From the NCBI GenBank assembly GCA_022841365.1, contig JALHRP010000009.1, positions 1 to 64,000 on the forward strand: a stretch of DNA of 64,000 nt. Reading direction: 5' to 3'. This DNA comes from Chitinophagaceae bacterium. GTDB lineage: Bacteria > Bacteroidota > Bacteroidia > Chitinophagales > Chitinophagaceae. Below are positions 8,462-18,038 of the stretch, piece after piece (position 1 is the first letter of the stretch; each line of letters begins with the position of its first letter). The notes beneath the pieces are model-generated. The model had not been told where the DNA came from. It worked only from the letters and a program-made list of their open reading frames with translations, and made no database searches. The position numbers and the translations under genes are program-made.

Positions 8462-9007
8462 TTACTGATCATCCTCATCATCAAAGAAACTGTTTGGATC
8501 AAATGGCTCATTGTCTTCAGGAAAAGTGGAGGGATCGTTAAACAGATGCCATTCATCTGGCAGGTCATTTTCTTTGTCAAAACACTTCACCCATTCTACA
8601 AATAGTTTACGGAACTCTTCAATTTCGTTCCGCATTACGTGTACATATTTTTCATCCATATCGTGCATAATATGGCAATTCCATACAGCATTTCTCAGTT
8701 CGCATACTGCAACTTTTATTACAACGGCCGATTCCATCACAATGCTGTAAACATCATCTACTGCCATTGCACCGCTTATTTTTGCGGGAATTTTAGAAGC
8801 ATTTTCCATCAGCCAATGACGTGCATGTTCCGCATCTTCTGTTTCGGGTAACAAACTGTTGATGGTTATTGCCAGATTCAGGATTTCTATTGATTTGCGT
8901 TTTAATGCTTTGGCATGTTGCTTAACAGGTTTCCAGGATTCACCCGGTTCACCGTCTTCTTTTTCAAAATCATCGGGGTTTAGAAAAAGGTCATCAGATG
9001 CTGCCAT
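8462..9007 (-). CDS. Hypothetical acidic cytoplasmic protein
   Basis: A 181-residue soluble protein that I do not recognise. It starts MAASDDLFLNPDDFEKEDGE, has a helical middle with a Lys-rich segment (KQHAKALKRKSIEILNLA), and ends in a very acidic tail (FFDDEDDQ). I chose the ATG at 9007, 16 bases after the uvrA stop; the upstream ATG at 9034 would overlap uvrA by 11 bases. The position suggests cotranscription with uvrA, but there is no sign of a repair function. There are no membrane segments or signal peptide. Confidence 0.75.
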   Translation of the reverse strand: MAASDDLFLNPDDFEKEDGEPGESWKPVKQHAKALKRKSIEILNLAITINSLLPETEDAEHARHWLMENASKIPAKISGAMAVDDVYSIVMESAVVIKVAVCELRNAVWNCHIMHDMDEKYVHVMRNEIEEFRKLFVEWVKCFDKENDLPDEWHLFNDPSTFPEDNEPFDPNSFFDDEDDQ

Positions 9008-9023
9008 AAAATGAATTGAAAAG

Positions 9024-11945
9024 TTATAATTCAACTTTTAAAAATCTTGCTGTGTGGCTTTCTTTGCAATTAACCAATTCTTCGGGTGTTCCTTCAAATA
9101 AAATTTGTCCGCCCCCATCACCACCTTCGGGTCCAAGATCAATAATGTGATCAGCCACTTTAATTACATCCATATTGTGTTCAATCACTAAAACAGTGTT
9201 ACCTCTGTCGGTTAATTTATTCAGTACATCCAGTAAATGTTGAATATCCTGGAAATGCAATCCGGTGGTTGGCTCATCAAGAATATAAAATGTTTTACCG
9301 GTATCTTTTTTCGCAAGCTCGGTTGAAAGCTTTACACGTTGTGCTTCACCACCACTCAATGTAACTGCACTTTGTCCAAGTGTGATATAGCCCAGTCCTA
9401 CATCTTCCAACACTTTTATTTTGCGATAGAGATAAGGTACGGGTTGAAAAAACTCAACCGCTTCTTCCACCGTCATATCTAACACATCAGCAATTGATTT
9501 TCCTTTATAACGGATCTCTAATGTTTCACGGTTGTACCTTTTGCCATTGCATTTTTCACAATGCACATACACATCCGGCAAAAAATTCATTTCAATTACA
9601 CGCATACCGCCGCCTTCACACACATCACAACGCCCTGTTTTTACATTGAATGAAAACCGTCCTGCGTTATAACCTCTGATCTTTGCTTCAGGTACGGCAG
9701 AAAACAATGTTCTGATCTCCGTAAAGAAACCACAATAGGTTGCAGGATTGCTTCTGGGTGTGCGGCCAATAGGTGATTGATCAATTTCAATTACCTTATC
9801 AATATGCTCCAATCCTTTTATGCTTTTATACGGCATGGGATTGGTTTTTGAATCGTAACAATGTTTGCTTAGAATTGGGTAGAGCGTTTCATTGATAAGA
9901 GTACTCTTGCCGCTTCCGCTTACACCGGTAACAACAATCAGTTTTCCTAAAGGGAATTTTGTATTCACATTACGGAGGTTATTACCTGTTGCACCTTTCA
10001 GTTCAATAAACTTTCCGTTTCCTTTTCTGCGCTCTGCAGGAACAGGTATACTGTTTTCTCCATTGAGATATTTTGCCGTATCGCTGTGAGAAAGCAATAC
10101 ATCTTTTGGTGAACCTGCAGACACAATGGTTCCGCCATGTTTGCCGGCTTGAGGTCCTACATCAATTAAATGATCAGCTGCCAGCATAATATCTTTATCA
10201 TGTTCCACTACTAACACACTATTGCCCACATCACGCAGATTTTTCAATGCTTCAATCAACCGATGATTATCCCGTTGATGTAAACCAATACTCGGTTCAT
10301 CTAAAATATAAGTGATGCCCTGCAGTTGTGAGCCAATCTGTGTGGCTAACCGGATACGTTGACTTTCTCCCCCGCTTAACGTCTTGCTGGAACGGTTTAA
10401 TGTGAGATACGTTAACCCTACGTTTAATAAAAACTGTAACCGTTCTCTGATTTCTTTCAACACATCCTTTGCAATGGTGGCCTGTTTGCTGCTGATGCGT
10501 AATTCCAATCCATCAAACCAGGCGGCAAGGTTATCCAGATTTAATTCGCTCAGTTCAGCTATATTCCTGTCTTCAATTTTAAACCAAAGACTTTCTTTTT
10601 TTAATCGGGCTCCGTTACAACTGCCACATGTTTTCAAAGTCATAAACTGAGTAACCCAATCACGCAATCCTTCAGTGCTTTGTGGCGATGCAAACCAACG
10701 CTTCAACATGGGAATGATGCCTTCGTAACTGCCGGTGTATTCTAACGGAAGTGTTTCATCATTTACATCAACTTCCAATGAGGGACTGATGTTTTTATCG
10801 CCGAACAAAAGCAGATCGAGTTGTTCCTGCGGAATATTTTTTACCGGCACATCCAATTTGATCTTGTACTTTTTTGCAAAAGCAATGACCTGCTGAAACA
10901 CACTGGCATCACGTTCTTCGCCTAATGGTGCAATGCCTCCTTCCTTTACTGTTTTTGTTTGATCAGGAAGCACGAGCTCCATATCAATGGTATATACATT
11001 GCCCAATCCCTTGCAGGTAGGGCATGCGCCGTAAGGAGAGTTGAATGAAAATGCATTGGGTGATGGTTCTTCATAACTCAATCCCGTTTCTTCACACATT
11101 AATTGTTTGGAAAACAGAACGACGCCCCCATTTCCTGAAGGTTCGGGAGAAAAAGCATCTGTTTGATGTGATTGTGTTTTATTTTTTGAATTTTGTTTTT
11201 TGTTTTTTGGATTTTGAGCTTCAGTGGCAACCATCATCAAATCTTTTCCAAGTTTCAACGTTTGCTGCACACTCTGACTGATACGTAGTTTAAAATCATC
11301 ACTTGCAATCAACCTGTCTACAACAACTTCTATGTCATGGATTTTGTAACGGTCAACCTGCATTTTAGGAGTAATATCCTGTATCTCTCCATCTACCCGA
11401 ACTTTTACAAATCCCTTTTTCCGGATGTCTTCAAACAATTCACGGTAATGTCCTTTACGTCCTCTCACCAACGGAGCAAGTAAAGAAATTTTTTGTCCGG
11501 CAAAACGATCCAGAATATTGCTCACAATTTCTTCTTCGCTCCACTTCACCATTTTCTTTCCTGTGTTGTACGAATAAGCTTCGCTTGCCCTTGCATACAA
11601 TAAGCGAAGAAAATCGTACACCTCCGTGATAGTACCAACTGTTGAACGGGGATTTTTATTGGTTGTTTTTTGTTCAATTGAAATAACAGGGGAGAGGCCG
11701 GTGATTTTATCTACATCGGGCCGTTCCATATCACCTACAAACTGCCGTGCATATGCGCCGAATGTTTCCATATAACGACGTTGCCCTTCTGCATAAATGG
11801 TATCAAATGCCAGCGATGATTTGCCGCTGCCACTGATACCTGTAATCACTACCAGTTTGTTCTTTGGTATACTTACATCAATATTTTTGAGGTTGTGCAC
11901 CCTTGCACCCGATACTTCGATCTGATCATTACTTGCTTCGTTCAT
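9024..11945 (-). CDS. uvrA: UvrABC excinuclease subunit A
   Basis: The damage-recognition ATPase of nucleotide excision repair, 973 residues, cytoplasmic. Both ABC modules are complete: Walker [10 protein letters not shown] near the N-terminus and GVSGSGKST in the second half, with signatures [12 protein letters not shown] and [12 protein letters not shown]. Zinc-finger cysteine pairs ([26 protein letters not shown]) are visible. Between VATEA and FSKQLMCEE there is a roughly 35-residue low-complexity insertion ([10 protein letters not shown], then SPEPSGNGG) absent from ordinary UvrA. It falls just before the zinc-binding part of module 1, in a surface linker, so function is probably kept. 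Two palindromes lie just upstream of the start (11951-11980). Confidence 0.97.
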   Translation of the reverse strand: MNEASNDQIEVSGARVHNLKNIDVSIPKNKLVVITGISGSGKSSLAFDTIYAEGQRRYMETFGAYARQFVGDMERPDVDKITGLSPVISIEQKTTNKNPRSTVGTITEVYDFLRLLYARASEAYSYNTGKKMVKWSEEEIVSNILDRFAGQKISLLAPLVRGRKGHYRELFEDIRKKGFVKVRVDGEIQDITPKMQVDRYKIHDIEVVVDRLIASDDFKLRISQSVQQTLKLGKDLMMVATEAQNPKNKKQNSKNKTQSHQTDAFSPEPSGNGGVVLFSKQLMCEETGLSYEEPSPNAFSFNSPYGACPTCKGLGNVYTIDMELVLPDQTKTVKEGGIAPLGEERDASVFQQVIAFAKKYKIKLDVPVKNIPQEQLDLLLFGDKNISPSLEVDVNDETLPLEYTGSYEGIIPMLKRWFASPQSTEGLRDWVTQFMTLKTCGSCNGARLKKESLWFKIEDRNIAELSELNLDNLAAWFDGLELRISSKQATIAKDVLKEIRERLQFLLNVGLTYLTLNRSSKTLSGGESQRIRLATQIGSQLQGITYILDEPSIGLHQRDNHRLIEALKNLRDVGNSVLVVEHDKDIMLAADHLIDVGPQAGKHGGTIVSAGSPKDVLLSHSDTAKYLNGENSIPVPAERRKGNGKFIELKGATGNNLRNVNTKFPLGKLIVVTGVSGSGKSTLINETLYPILSKHCYDSKTNPMPYKSIKGLEHIDKVIEIDQSPIGRTPRSNPATYCGFFTEIRTLFSAVPEAKIRGYNAGRFSFNVKTGRCDVCEGGGMRVIEMNFLPDVYVHCEKCNGKRYNRETLEIRYKGKSIADVLDMTVEEAVEFFQPVPYLYRKIKVLEDVGLGYITLGQSAVTLSGGEAQRVKLSTELAKKDTGKTFYILDEPTTGLHFQDIQHLLDVLNKLTDRGNTVLVIEHNMDVIKVADHIIDLGPEGGDGGGQILFEGTPEELVNCKESHTARFLKVEL
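11116..11235 (-). repeat. In-frame low-complexity/palindromic insertion in uvrA
   Basis: Read on the minus strand, an A-rich tract of near-repeats (CAAAATCC, CAAAAAAC, CAAAATTC) is followed by CCCGAACCTTCAGG...ATGGGGGC, whose end resembles the element next to the cysN start (19256-19279). It encodes about 35 residues foreign to UvrA. Boundaries are approximate. Confidence 0.5.
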
Positions 11946-11950
11946 AATTC

Positions 11951-11980
11951 GTTTTCCGGAAAACCTGTTTGGCCGGACAG
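11951..11980 (-). promoter_or_regulatory. Two adjacent palindromes upstream of uvrA; possible SOS-type operator
   Basis: GTTTTCCGGAAAAC (11951-11964) is a perfect 14-bp palindrome ending 6 bases from the uvrA ATG. It is followed at once by CTGT-N8-ACAG (11965-11980), which matches the E. coli LexA box skeleton. uvrA is SOS-controlled in many bacteria, but LexA sites of this lineage are not known to me, so the assignment is inference. Confidence 0.4.
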
Positions 11981-12171
11981 CGAATTTACCGTGAAATCAC
12001 TTACTAAAGTTATTAGGTTTTTAAAAAGAAGGCGCCTGCGGTTTGTACAGGATTCTGTTTAAATAGAAGAGGAGTTCATCTGTTATTCCCTGAACAAAGA
12101 GTCGCCGGCCAATATTAAATTTTTGTTATGTGGAAAACTAGGGTGTTCCTGAATTTTGATTTGGCGGGGTT

Positions 12172-12188
12172 CATGTTAACTTAACATG
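12172..12188. promoter_or_regulatory. Perfect palindrome, possible operator
   Basis: CATGTTAACTTAACATG is an 8-bp inverted repeat around one central base, 41 bases before the next ATG and in the spacer divergent from uvrA. It looks like a dimeric repressor site; the regulator is unknown. The remainder of 11946-12228 shows no gene. Confidence 0.4.
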
Positions 12189-12228
12189 TGATTGTGAGCA
12201 GACAATAATTCATATAAAACCCACACGT

Positions 12229-12687
12229 ATGAGCATAGCCGTTTACAATGCCGTTCCAATGATTCTTCATGACGGGAAAGAAGAATATCGCTTTACCTTA
12301 AAATTAAGTCCTGCAACAGAGAGTTTCCGACTTGAAAGCGGAATGATCAAACGCAGCATTTTTATTGGTAAACGGATGTTTAACCGGCTGTTTCAGTTTG
12401 TGAGAAATGAATATGGCTATACACTTGGCCGCATTCAGTACGATGATGAACAAATGAAAAAAGGATCTGCAGTTACTGAACAACATGATCAGTTTCGTTT
12501 TACAATCAATGAAAAGGAAGGCATAGAAGTGATGTTTGAAAATGAAAGTGTACCCCAAAAAAAAGTTTCAGCAACCATTCCTCTCCAATATGAAAATGAA
12601 GTGGAGAAAAAAGCACATTTAAGAGCATTGATTCCATCAGTTCTTGCAGCATTAATCTTAACACGTGAAAAGCAACCGGCGTTTTAA
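12229..12687 (+). CDS. Hypothetical protein, 152 aa
   Basis: A soluble protein I do not recognise. Charged and hydrophobic residues alternate as in an alpha/beta fold (EEYRFTLKLSPATESFRL), with a hydrophobic stretch near the C-terminus (LIPSVLAALILT, about residues 132-143) too short and late for a signal. Codon use resembles its neighbours. It is transcribed divergently from uvrA, 283 bases away, with a perfect palindrome in its upstream region, and it ends 19 bases before the sulfur-island promoter. No function can be proposed. Confidence 0.7.
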   Translation: MSIAVYNAVPMILHDGKEEYRFTLKLSPATESFRLESGMIKRSIFIGKRMFNRLFQFVRNEYGYTLGRIQYDDEQMKKGSAVTEQHDQFRFTINEKEGIEVMFENESVPQKKVSATIPLQYENEVEKKAHLRALIPSVLAALILTREKQPAF

Positions 12688-12706
12688 CAATTGTTAGCTA
12701 AAGAAA

Positions 12707-12739
12707 TTTGGTTGGTATTTTTTTTTACAACTACATTTG
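12707..12739 (+). promoter_or_regulatory. Promoter P1 of the sulfur island
   Basis: TTTG at 12707-12710, 21 bases, TACATTTG at 12732-12739 (full TANNTTTG match). A second TTG at 12712 gives 17-base spacing. It lies 37 bases before the SAM riboswitch. Confidence 0.75.
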
Positions 12740-12776
12740 CGCAGATCTTTTAACACTGGTTTACTAAACCAGTCCG

Positions 12777-12876
12777 CTTATCAAGAAAGGCAGAGGGTAA
12801 TGGCCCAATGAAGCCTTGGCAACCTCTTTCAATTGAAAGAAAAGGTGCCAATTCCATCCTGAAAAGGGTAGATAAG
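12777..12876 (+). promoter_or_regulatory. SAM-I (S-box) riboswitch aptamer
   Basis: Senses S-adenosylmethionine in the nascent RNA. P1 pairs CTTATC (12777-12782) with GATAAG (12871-12876). The conserved core is present as AGGGTAATGGCCCAATGAAG followed by CCTTGGCAACC; P3 is the CTTTCAATTGAAAG hairpin; and the GGTGCCAATTCC junction precedes P4. It fits the SAM-I consensus closely. It lies upstream of metY and metX, matching the family's usual targets. Confidence 0.93.
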
Positions 12877-12913
12877 TCAGATTTACAGCTTCAACTAATT
12901 CATTTTAATAGCA

Positions 12914-12946
12914 AAGCTCATCTGATTTATCGGGTGAGCTTTTTTG
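12914..12946 (+). terminator. T1: riboswitch expression-platform terminator
   Basis: Stem AAGCTCATC (12914-12922) with GGTGAGCTT (12933-12941), then TTTTTT. The 3' strand of P1 and following bases (GATAAGTCAGAT, 12871-12882) can instead pair with ATCTGATTTATC (12920-12931), 11 Watson-Crick pairs plus one G-U, which would break T1. This is the expected OFF-with-SAM transcription switch. Confidence 0.85.
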
Positions 12947-13093
12947 TTTCAGTCATACAGGGTCTAAAACAGAAAGCCGGTCTTACTCTTTCTTGAAAGC
13001 AAAGAAACGTGAATGATTTATGAAGAGTAAACTGCAGCAAATGAAACAAACAGTTGTTATTAAAAGCATTGGCAAAACTTTTACAAATTCTTT

Positions 13094-13125
13094 TTTGTAC
13101 AGATCAGAAAACCCCACTACTTTTG
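13094..13125 (+). promoter_or_regulatory. Promoter P2 of the sulfur island
   Basis: TTTG at 13094-13097, 20 bases, TACTTTTG at 13118-13125 (full TANNTTTG match). It lies downstream of T1, so it would be insensitive to SAM. The expected start site (about 13130) is a few bases before the Cys leader ATG. The stretch 12947-13093 shows nothing else. Confidence 0.7.
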
Positions 13126-13142
13126 TCGGGTATTCATACTTC

Positions 13143-13220
13143 ATGTACAATCACAACAACGATAACCGAATTACTATTACTGCAGCTATGCAGTGTTGTT
13201 GTATTTGTTGTATGCCGTAA
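13143..13220 (+). CDS. Putative Cys-rich leader peptide, 25 aa
   Basis: A 25-codon ORF ending MQCCCICCMP-stop. Five of its last eight codons are TGT (Cys) with no TGC, in two clusters around one Ile codon. It starts about 13 bases after the predicted P2 transcription start and ends inside the loop of terminator T2, so its two last Cys codons lie in the T2 5' arm. This is the layout of an amino-acid attenuator, and cysteine is the natural signal for the sulfate-assimilation genes downstream. An RNA segment ACAACAAC (13153-13160) inside the ORF can pair with GTTGTTGT (13195-13202) over the first Cys codons. Translation and regulation are inferred. Confidence 0.6.
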   Translation: MYNHNNDNRITITAAMQCCCICCMP

Positions 13221-13237
13221 GGCATACCAACTTTTTT
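13207..13237 (+). terminator. T2: terminator overlapping the leader peptide
   Basis: Stem GTTGTATGCC (13207-13216) with GGCATACCAAC (13221-13231, one bulged C), GTAA tetraloop and TTTTTT at 13232-13237. The leader stop codon TAA is in the loop. Confidence 0.8.
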
Positions 13238-13241
13238 CCGA

Positions 13242-13259
13242 CCCCGCCAGACGGGGAGG
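13242..13259 (+). repeat. Short G/C palindrome before metY
   Basis: CCCCG-CCAGA-CGGGG followed by AGG, directly after T2. It may be a short relative of the palindromic elements in the island. The rest of 13260-13318 is T-rich leader. Confidence 0.4.
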
Positions 13260-13309
13260 TTCCATACACATCGTTTCTTCCTTTTTTTTTAAATAATCTT
13301 CATCATTAA

Positions 13310-14684
<1,375 letters not shown>

Positions 14685-14774
14685 AATATATCAGTAAGAT
14701 GAATTCGCAAAACCTGAGTATAGATAAAAAGATGAAATGCTTAATTCATACAAATAATAATTATAAAACAGTCT

Positions 14775-14812
14775 GGCCTCCCTCTCTTTGGGAGAGGGAA
14801 TGAGGGTGAGGT
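14775..14812 (+). repeat. Forward palindromic element between metY and metX
   Basis: GGCCTCCCTCTC-TTT-GGGAGAGGG, then AATGAGGGTGAGGTT. It is preceded by TGCTTAATTCATACAAATAA, similar to the sequence before the metX copy, as if this module had been tandemly duplicated. Confidence 0.75.
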
Positions 14813-14836
14813 TGTATAAATGCTTAATTACAAAAG

Positions 14837-15937
14837 ATGAACAGTGATAAAAAGCCTGGCCTCTCCTCTTCTTCGGAGAGGGGAACGAGGGGTGAGGTCT
14901 TTACATACAATAAACCATTCAGACTTGAGTCGGGAGCTTTGCTCAATCAATATCATTTGGCATATACAACGCTTGGTGAATTGAATGAAACAAAAGATAA
15001 TGCCGTTTGGATTTTTCATGCACTAACTGCAAACAGCGATCCATCAGAATGGTGGAGTGGTTTAGTTGGTGAAGGAAAGTTATTTGATCCGGCAAAACAT
15101 TTTATTGTAGGTGTGAACATGCCCGGCAGTGCATATGGCAGCATTGGCCCGTTGGATATTAATCCGTTAACAGATAAGCCATACTATCACGATTTTCCCT
15201 GGTTTACCACAAGGGATATGATCCGTGCTTATGATCCATTGCGCAAGTTTTTAGGGATTGAAAAAATATACATCGGAATTGGTGGAAGCATGGGCGGACA
15301 GCAATTGCTGGAATGGGCCATTGAAGAGCCGCAGTTGTTTGAACATATTATTCCCATTGCAACCAATGCCTATCACTCAGCCTGGGGTATTGCTTTCAAT
15401 GCATCGCAACGTTTGGCCATTGAAGCTGATTCAACCTGGAAAAATAAAGCTGAAGATGCAGGCACTGAAGGTTTGAAAGCTGCAAGAAGTATTGCTTTGC
15501 TATCGTATCGTCACTATGATGCTTATGGCATCAGCCAGATTGAAGAAAGTAATGATGTACTGGAATCATTTAAAAGCGAATCGTATCAGCGTTACCAGGG
15601 AGATAAATTAGTGAAGCGTTTCAATGCGTTCAGTTATTATTTCCTCAGTAAAGGAATGGATTCACACAATGTTGGCCGCAGCCGTATTTCCATTGAAGGA
15701 GCTTTAAAAGAAATTACTGCCAAAACACTGGTGATCGGTATCAGCAATGATGTGTTGTTCCCTGTCAGTGAACAACAGTTTTTGGCGAATACTATCAGCG
15801 GAGCAAGTTTTAAAAGTATTGAATCGTTTTATGGTCACGATGGATTTTTATTAGAGTACGATCAAATCAGCAAGGCCATTACTCATTTTTTACAGCAGTC
15901 ACAGAAAACAGATTTTAAAAAACAATTAACCGGATAA
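14837..15937 (+). CDS. metX: Homoserine O-acetyltransferase
   Basis: Acetylates homoserine to give the MetY substrate. This 366-residue alpha/beta hydrolase fold protein has nucleophile Ser151 in GIGGSMGG, the conserved NMPGSAYGSIGP loop at about 94-105, Asp305 (SNDVLFP) and His334 (GHDGF) completing the triad. Residues 8-21 (GLSSSSERGTRGEV) are encoded by a palindromic element just after the start and are foreign to MetX; the conserved fold begins near residue 23 (TYNKPFRLESG). Its stop is 2 bases from hom, so these are surely cotranscribed. Confidence 0.95.
   Translation: MNSDKKPGLSSSSERGTRGEVFTYNKPFRLESGALLNQYHLAYTTLGELNETKDNAVWIFHALTANSDPSEWWSGLVGEGKLFDPAKHFIVGVNMPGSAYGSIGPLDINPLTDKPYYHDFPWFTTRDMIRAYDPLRKFLGIEKIYIGIGGSMGGQQLLEWAIEEPQLFEHIIPIATNAYHSAWGIAFNASQRLAIEADSTWKNKAEDAGTEGLKAARSIALLSYRHYDAYGISQIEESNDVLESFKSESYQRYQGDKLVKRFNAFSYYFLSKGMDSHNVGRSRISIEGALKEITAKTLVIGISNDVLFPVSEQQFLANTISGASFKSIESFYGHDGFLLEYDQISKAITHFLQQSQKTDFKKQLTG
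14858..14899 (+). repeat. In-frame palindromic element at the metX N-terminus
   Basis: GGCCTCTCCTC-TTCTTC-GGAGAGGGG, then AACGAGGGGTGAGGTC, read as residues 8-21 of MetX and ending in Gly-Glu-Val. Confidence 0.78.
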
Positions 15938-15939
15938 TC

Positions 15940-17202
15940 ATGTCATCAGATAAACAGTTGGTCATAGGGCTTTTTGGATTTGGAGTAGTAGGCGAAGGAT
16001 TGTATAAAATATTGCAGCAAACACCTTCGTTAAGGGCACGAATCAAAAAAGTTTGTATCAAAAACCCAAATAAAAAGCGAAATGCACCCGATGAGTTATT
16101 TACAACAGACAGAGATGTGTTGCTCAACGATCCTGAAATAAATGTAATCGTAGAAGTGATCAATGAAAGCGAACCGGCTTTTTACATCGTATCAACAGCA
16201 TTAAAGAGTGGAAAAGAAGTGGTGAGTGCCAGTAAGAAAATGATCGCAGAGCATTTGCCTGAACTGTTGCGCTTGCAAACTGAAACAGGTATTTCATTTT
16301 TGTACGAAGCATCCGCTTGCGCTTCTATTCCGGTGATCCGTAACCTCGAAGAGTATTATGATAATGATTTGCTGCATGGCATTCGTGGTATTGTAAACGG
16401 CAGTACCAATTACATTCTCACAAAAATGTTTGAAGAGAAACTCGATTTCAAACAGGCGTTGTTACAGGCACAGCAATTGGGTTTTGCAGAAGCCGACCCC
16501 ACATTAGATGTGGATGGATGGGATGCAGTAAATAAATGGGTGATTCTGTTATTACATGCATACGGCATCGTTTCGCATCCGGATGATGTGTTGTTCACCG
16601 GAATTCAAAATATTCAGGGATCAGATGCTGCTGTAGGAAGGGAGAAAAATTTCGAGATCCGTTTGGTAGGACAGGCAAAGAAATTACAGAATGGTAAAGT
16701 AGCTGCGTTTTTATTGCCACAATTTGTAAAGCACGATGATCATTTGAGTTTTGTAAAGAACGAATACAACGGAGCAGTGGTAGAAAGTTCGTTTTCTGAT
16801 AAGCAGTTTTTTTATGGCAAAGGTGCAGGTTCATTCCCCACAGCATCTGCTGTGTTGAGTGATCTGTCTGCTTTACGTTACGATTATAAATACGAGTACA
16901 AGAAATTATATTATCATCAGCCAAATGAACTTACCAGCGATTATTTTCTGAAAGTATACCTGAGCTTTGACGATTGGAATACTATTCCAAAAGATAAGTT
17001 TGAGTGGATTGAAGAGTGGCATGCAGAAAGTGATCGCAAGTATTTAGTGGGTGTGTTGCATGCAACTGAGCTGAAAGAAAATAATTGGTGGAGAGAAAAC
17101 GGCACATCACTTATTCTGTCTCCCGAACCAATTATTGAAGATGTGGAGATTCGCAAGCTCAAAAAAAAGAGTCTTGAATTAGCAGGCTTAAACGTTAACT
17201 GA
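15940..17202 (+). CDS. hom: Homoserine dehydrogenase
   Basis: Reduces aspartate semialdehyde to homoserine, feeding MetX. This 420-residue protein has an N-terminal Rossmann fold (GLFGFGVVGEGLYKIL, residues 10-25), the conserved SASKKMIAEH segment, and the catalytic domain signature GIRGIVNGSTNYILTKM with FAEADPTLDVDGWDA. No fused aspartate kinase is present, so it is the monofunctional type. It lies 2 bases after metX and 2 bases before cysH, inside the operon. Confidence 0.95.
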   Translation: MSSDKQLVIGLFGFGVVGEGLYKILQQTPSLRARIKKVCIKNPNKKRNAPDELFTTDRDVLLNDPEINVIVEVINESEPAFYIVSTALKSGKEVVSASKKMIAEHLPELLRLQTETGISFLYEASACASIPVIRNLEEYYDNDLLHGIRGIVNGSTNYILTKMFEEKLDFKQALLQAQQLGFAEADPTLDVDGWDAVNKWVILLLHAYGIVSHPDDVLFTGIQNIQGSDAAVGREKNFEIRLVGQAKKLQNGKVAAFLLPQFVKHDDHLSFVKNEYNGAVVESSFSDKQFFYGKGAGSFPTASAVLSDLSALRYDYKYEYKKLYYHQPNELTSDYFLKVYLSFDDWNTIPKDKFEWIEEWHAESDRKYLVGVLHATELKENNWWRENGTSLILSPEPIIEDVEIRKLKKKSLELAGLNVN

Positions 17203-17204
17203 TC

Positions 17205-17939
17205 ATGAGTTTACAACAACAAATAACCGAACTGGAAAGTCTGCTGCAAGGTAAAAGTCTTGCAGCGGCTCTACAGTTGTTAAGCGAACGTTTTAACGGC
17301 AACATCGTTTTTTCAACCAGCTTTGGTTTGGAAGATCAGGCCATCAGCCATTTGATCTTTTCTGAGAAATTGCCAATCGATGTATTTACACTCGACACCG
17401 GTCGTATGTTTACAGAAACATACAGCACCTGGCGTTCAACATTGGAAACTTATCAGCAACCGCTTCATGCTTATTATCCCAATGCAGAAAAGTTGCAAAC
17501 TTTTGTAACAGAGAAAGGCCCGAATTCTTTCTATGAATCCACTGATAACAGAAAAGAATGTTGTAGCATTCGTAAAGTAGAGCCATTAAAACGTGCATTG
17601 AAAGGTAAGCAGGTTTGGATCACCGGTTTAAGGGCTGAGCAAAGTCCCGATCGCCAATCTACATCTCAACTTGAATGGGACGAAGGCAATCAGATCATCA
17701 AGTTTCACCCCATCCTGCATTGGACATGGGATGAACTGAATCAGTTCATCCGGGAAAATCAAGTTCCATACAATTCTTTACACGACAAAGGTTTTGTAAG
17801 TATTGGCTGTGCTCCCTGTACAAGAGCCATCCGTCCCGGCGAAGATTTTCGTGCCGGCCGCTGGTGGTGGGAAGATAAAAGCAACAAGGAATGCGGCCTG
17901 CATGTACACACCGAATCAGGTGTGGAAAAGAATTCCTGA
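17205..17939 (+). CDS. cysH: Adenylyl-sulfate (or PAPS) reductase, Fe-S type
   Basis: Reduces activated sulfate to sulfite. This 244-residue PP-loop-type protein has the P-loop-like FSTSFGLEDQ near residue 37 and the C-terminal ECGLHVH catalytic cysteine motif. It also has the cysteine pairs RKECCSIRK and GCAPCTR, which bind the 4Fe-4S cluster in APS reductases and are absent from E. coli-type PAPS reductase. No APS kinase (cysC) is in this cluster, consistent with direct use of APS. It follows hom by 2 bases and precedes cysD. Confidence 0.93.
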   Translation: MSLQQQITELESLLQGKSLAAALQLLSERFNGNIVFSTSFGLEDQAISHLIFSEKLPIDVFTLDTGRMFTETYSTWRSTLETYQQPLHAYYPNAEKLQTFVTEKGPNSFYESTDNRKECCSIRKVEPLKRALKGKQVWITGLRAEQSPDRQSTSQLEWDEGNQIIKFHPILHWTWDELNQFIRENQVPYNSLHDKGFVSIGCAPCTRAIRPGEDFRAGRWWWEDKSNKECGLHVHTESGVEKNS

Positions 17940-17990
17940 ACACAATAATGGTTTACGTAATTAAAAACATCTGTTAGGCTTTTTTGACCT

Positions 17991-17998
17991 TATATTTG
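17991..17998 (+). promoter_or_regulatory. Predicted -7 element before cysD
   Basis: TATATTTG is a full TANNTTTG match 40 bases before the cysD ATG; no clear TTTG lies at the expected upstream distance. A small inverted repeat CCTAC/GTAGG (18008-18024) lies in the leader. It may be an internal promoter of the island. Confidence 0.5.
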
Positions 17999-18038
17999 CA
18001 TACAAACCCTACCTGATAAGTAGGATAATAAATAAAAC

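Noticed and set aside
13020..13220. 66-residue ORF ending in the Cys cluster
   Set aside because: Promoter P2 lies inside it, so the P2 transcript holds only the last 25 codons; the upstream part has no protein-like pattern.
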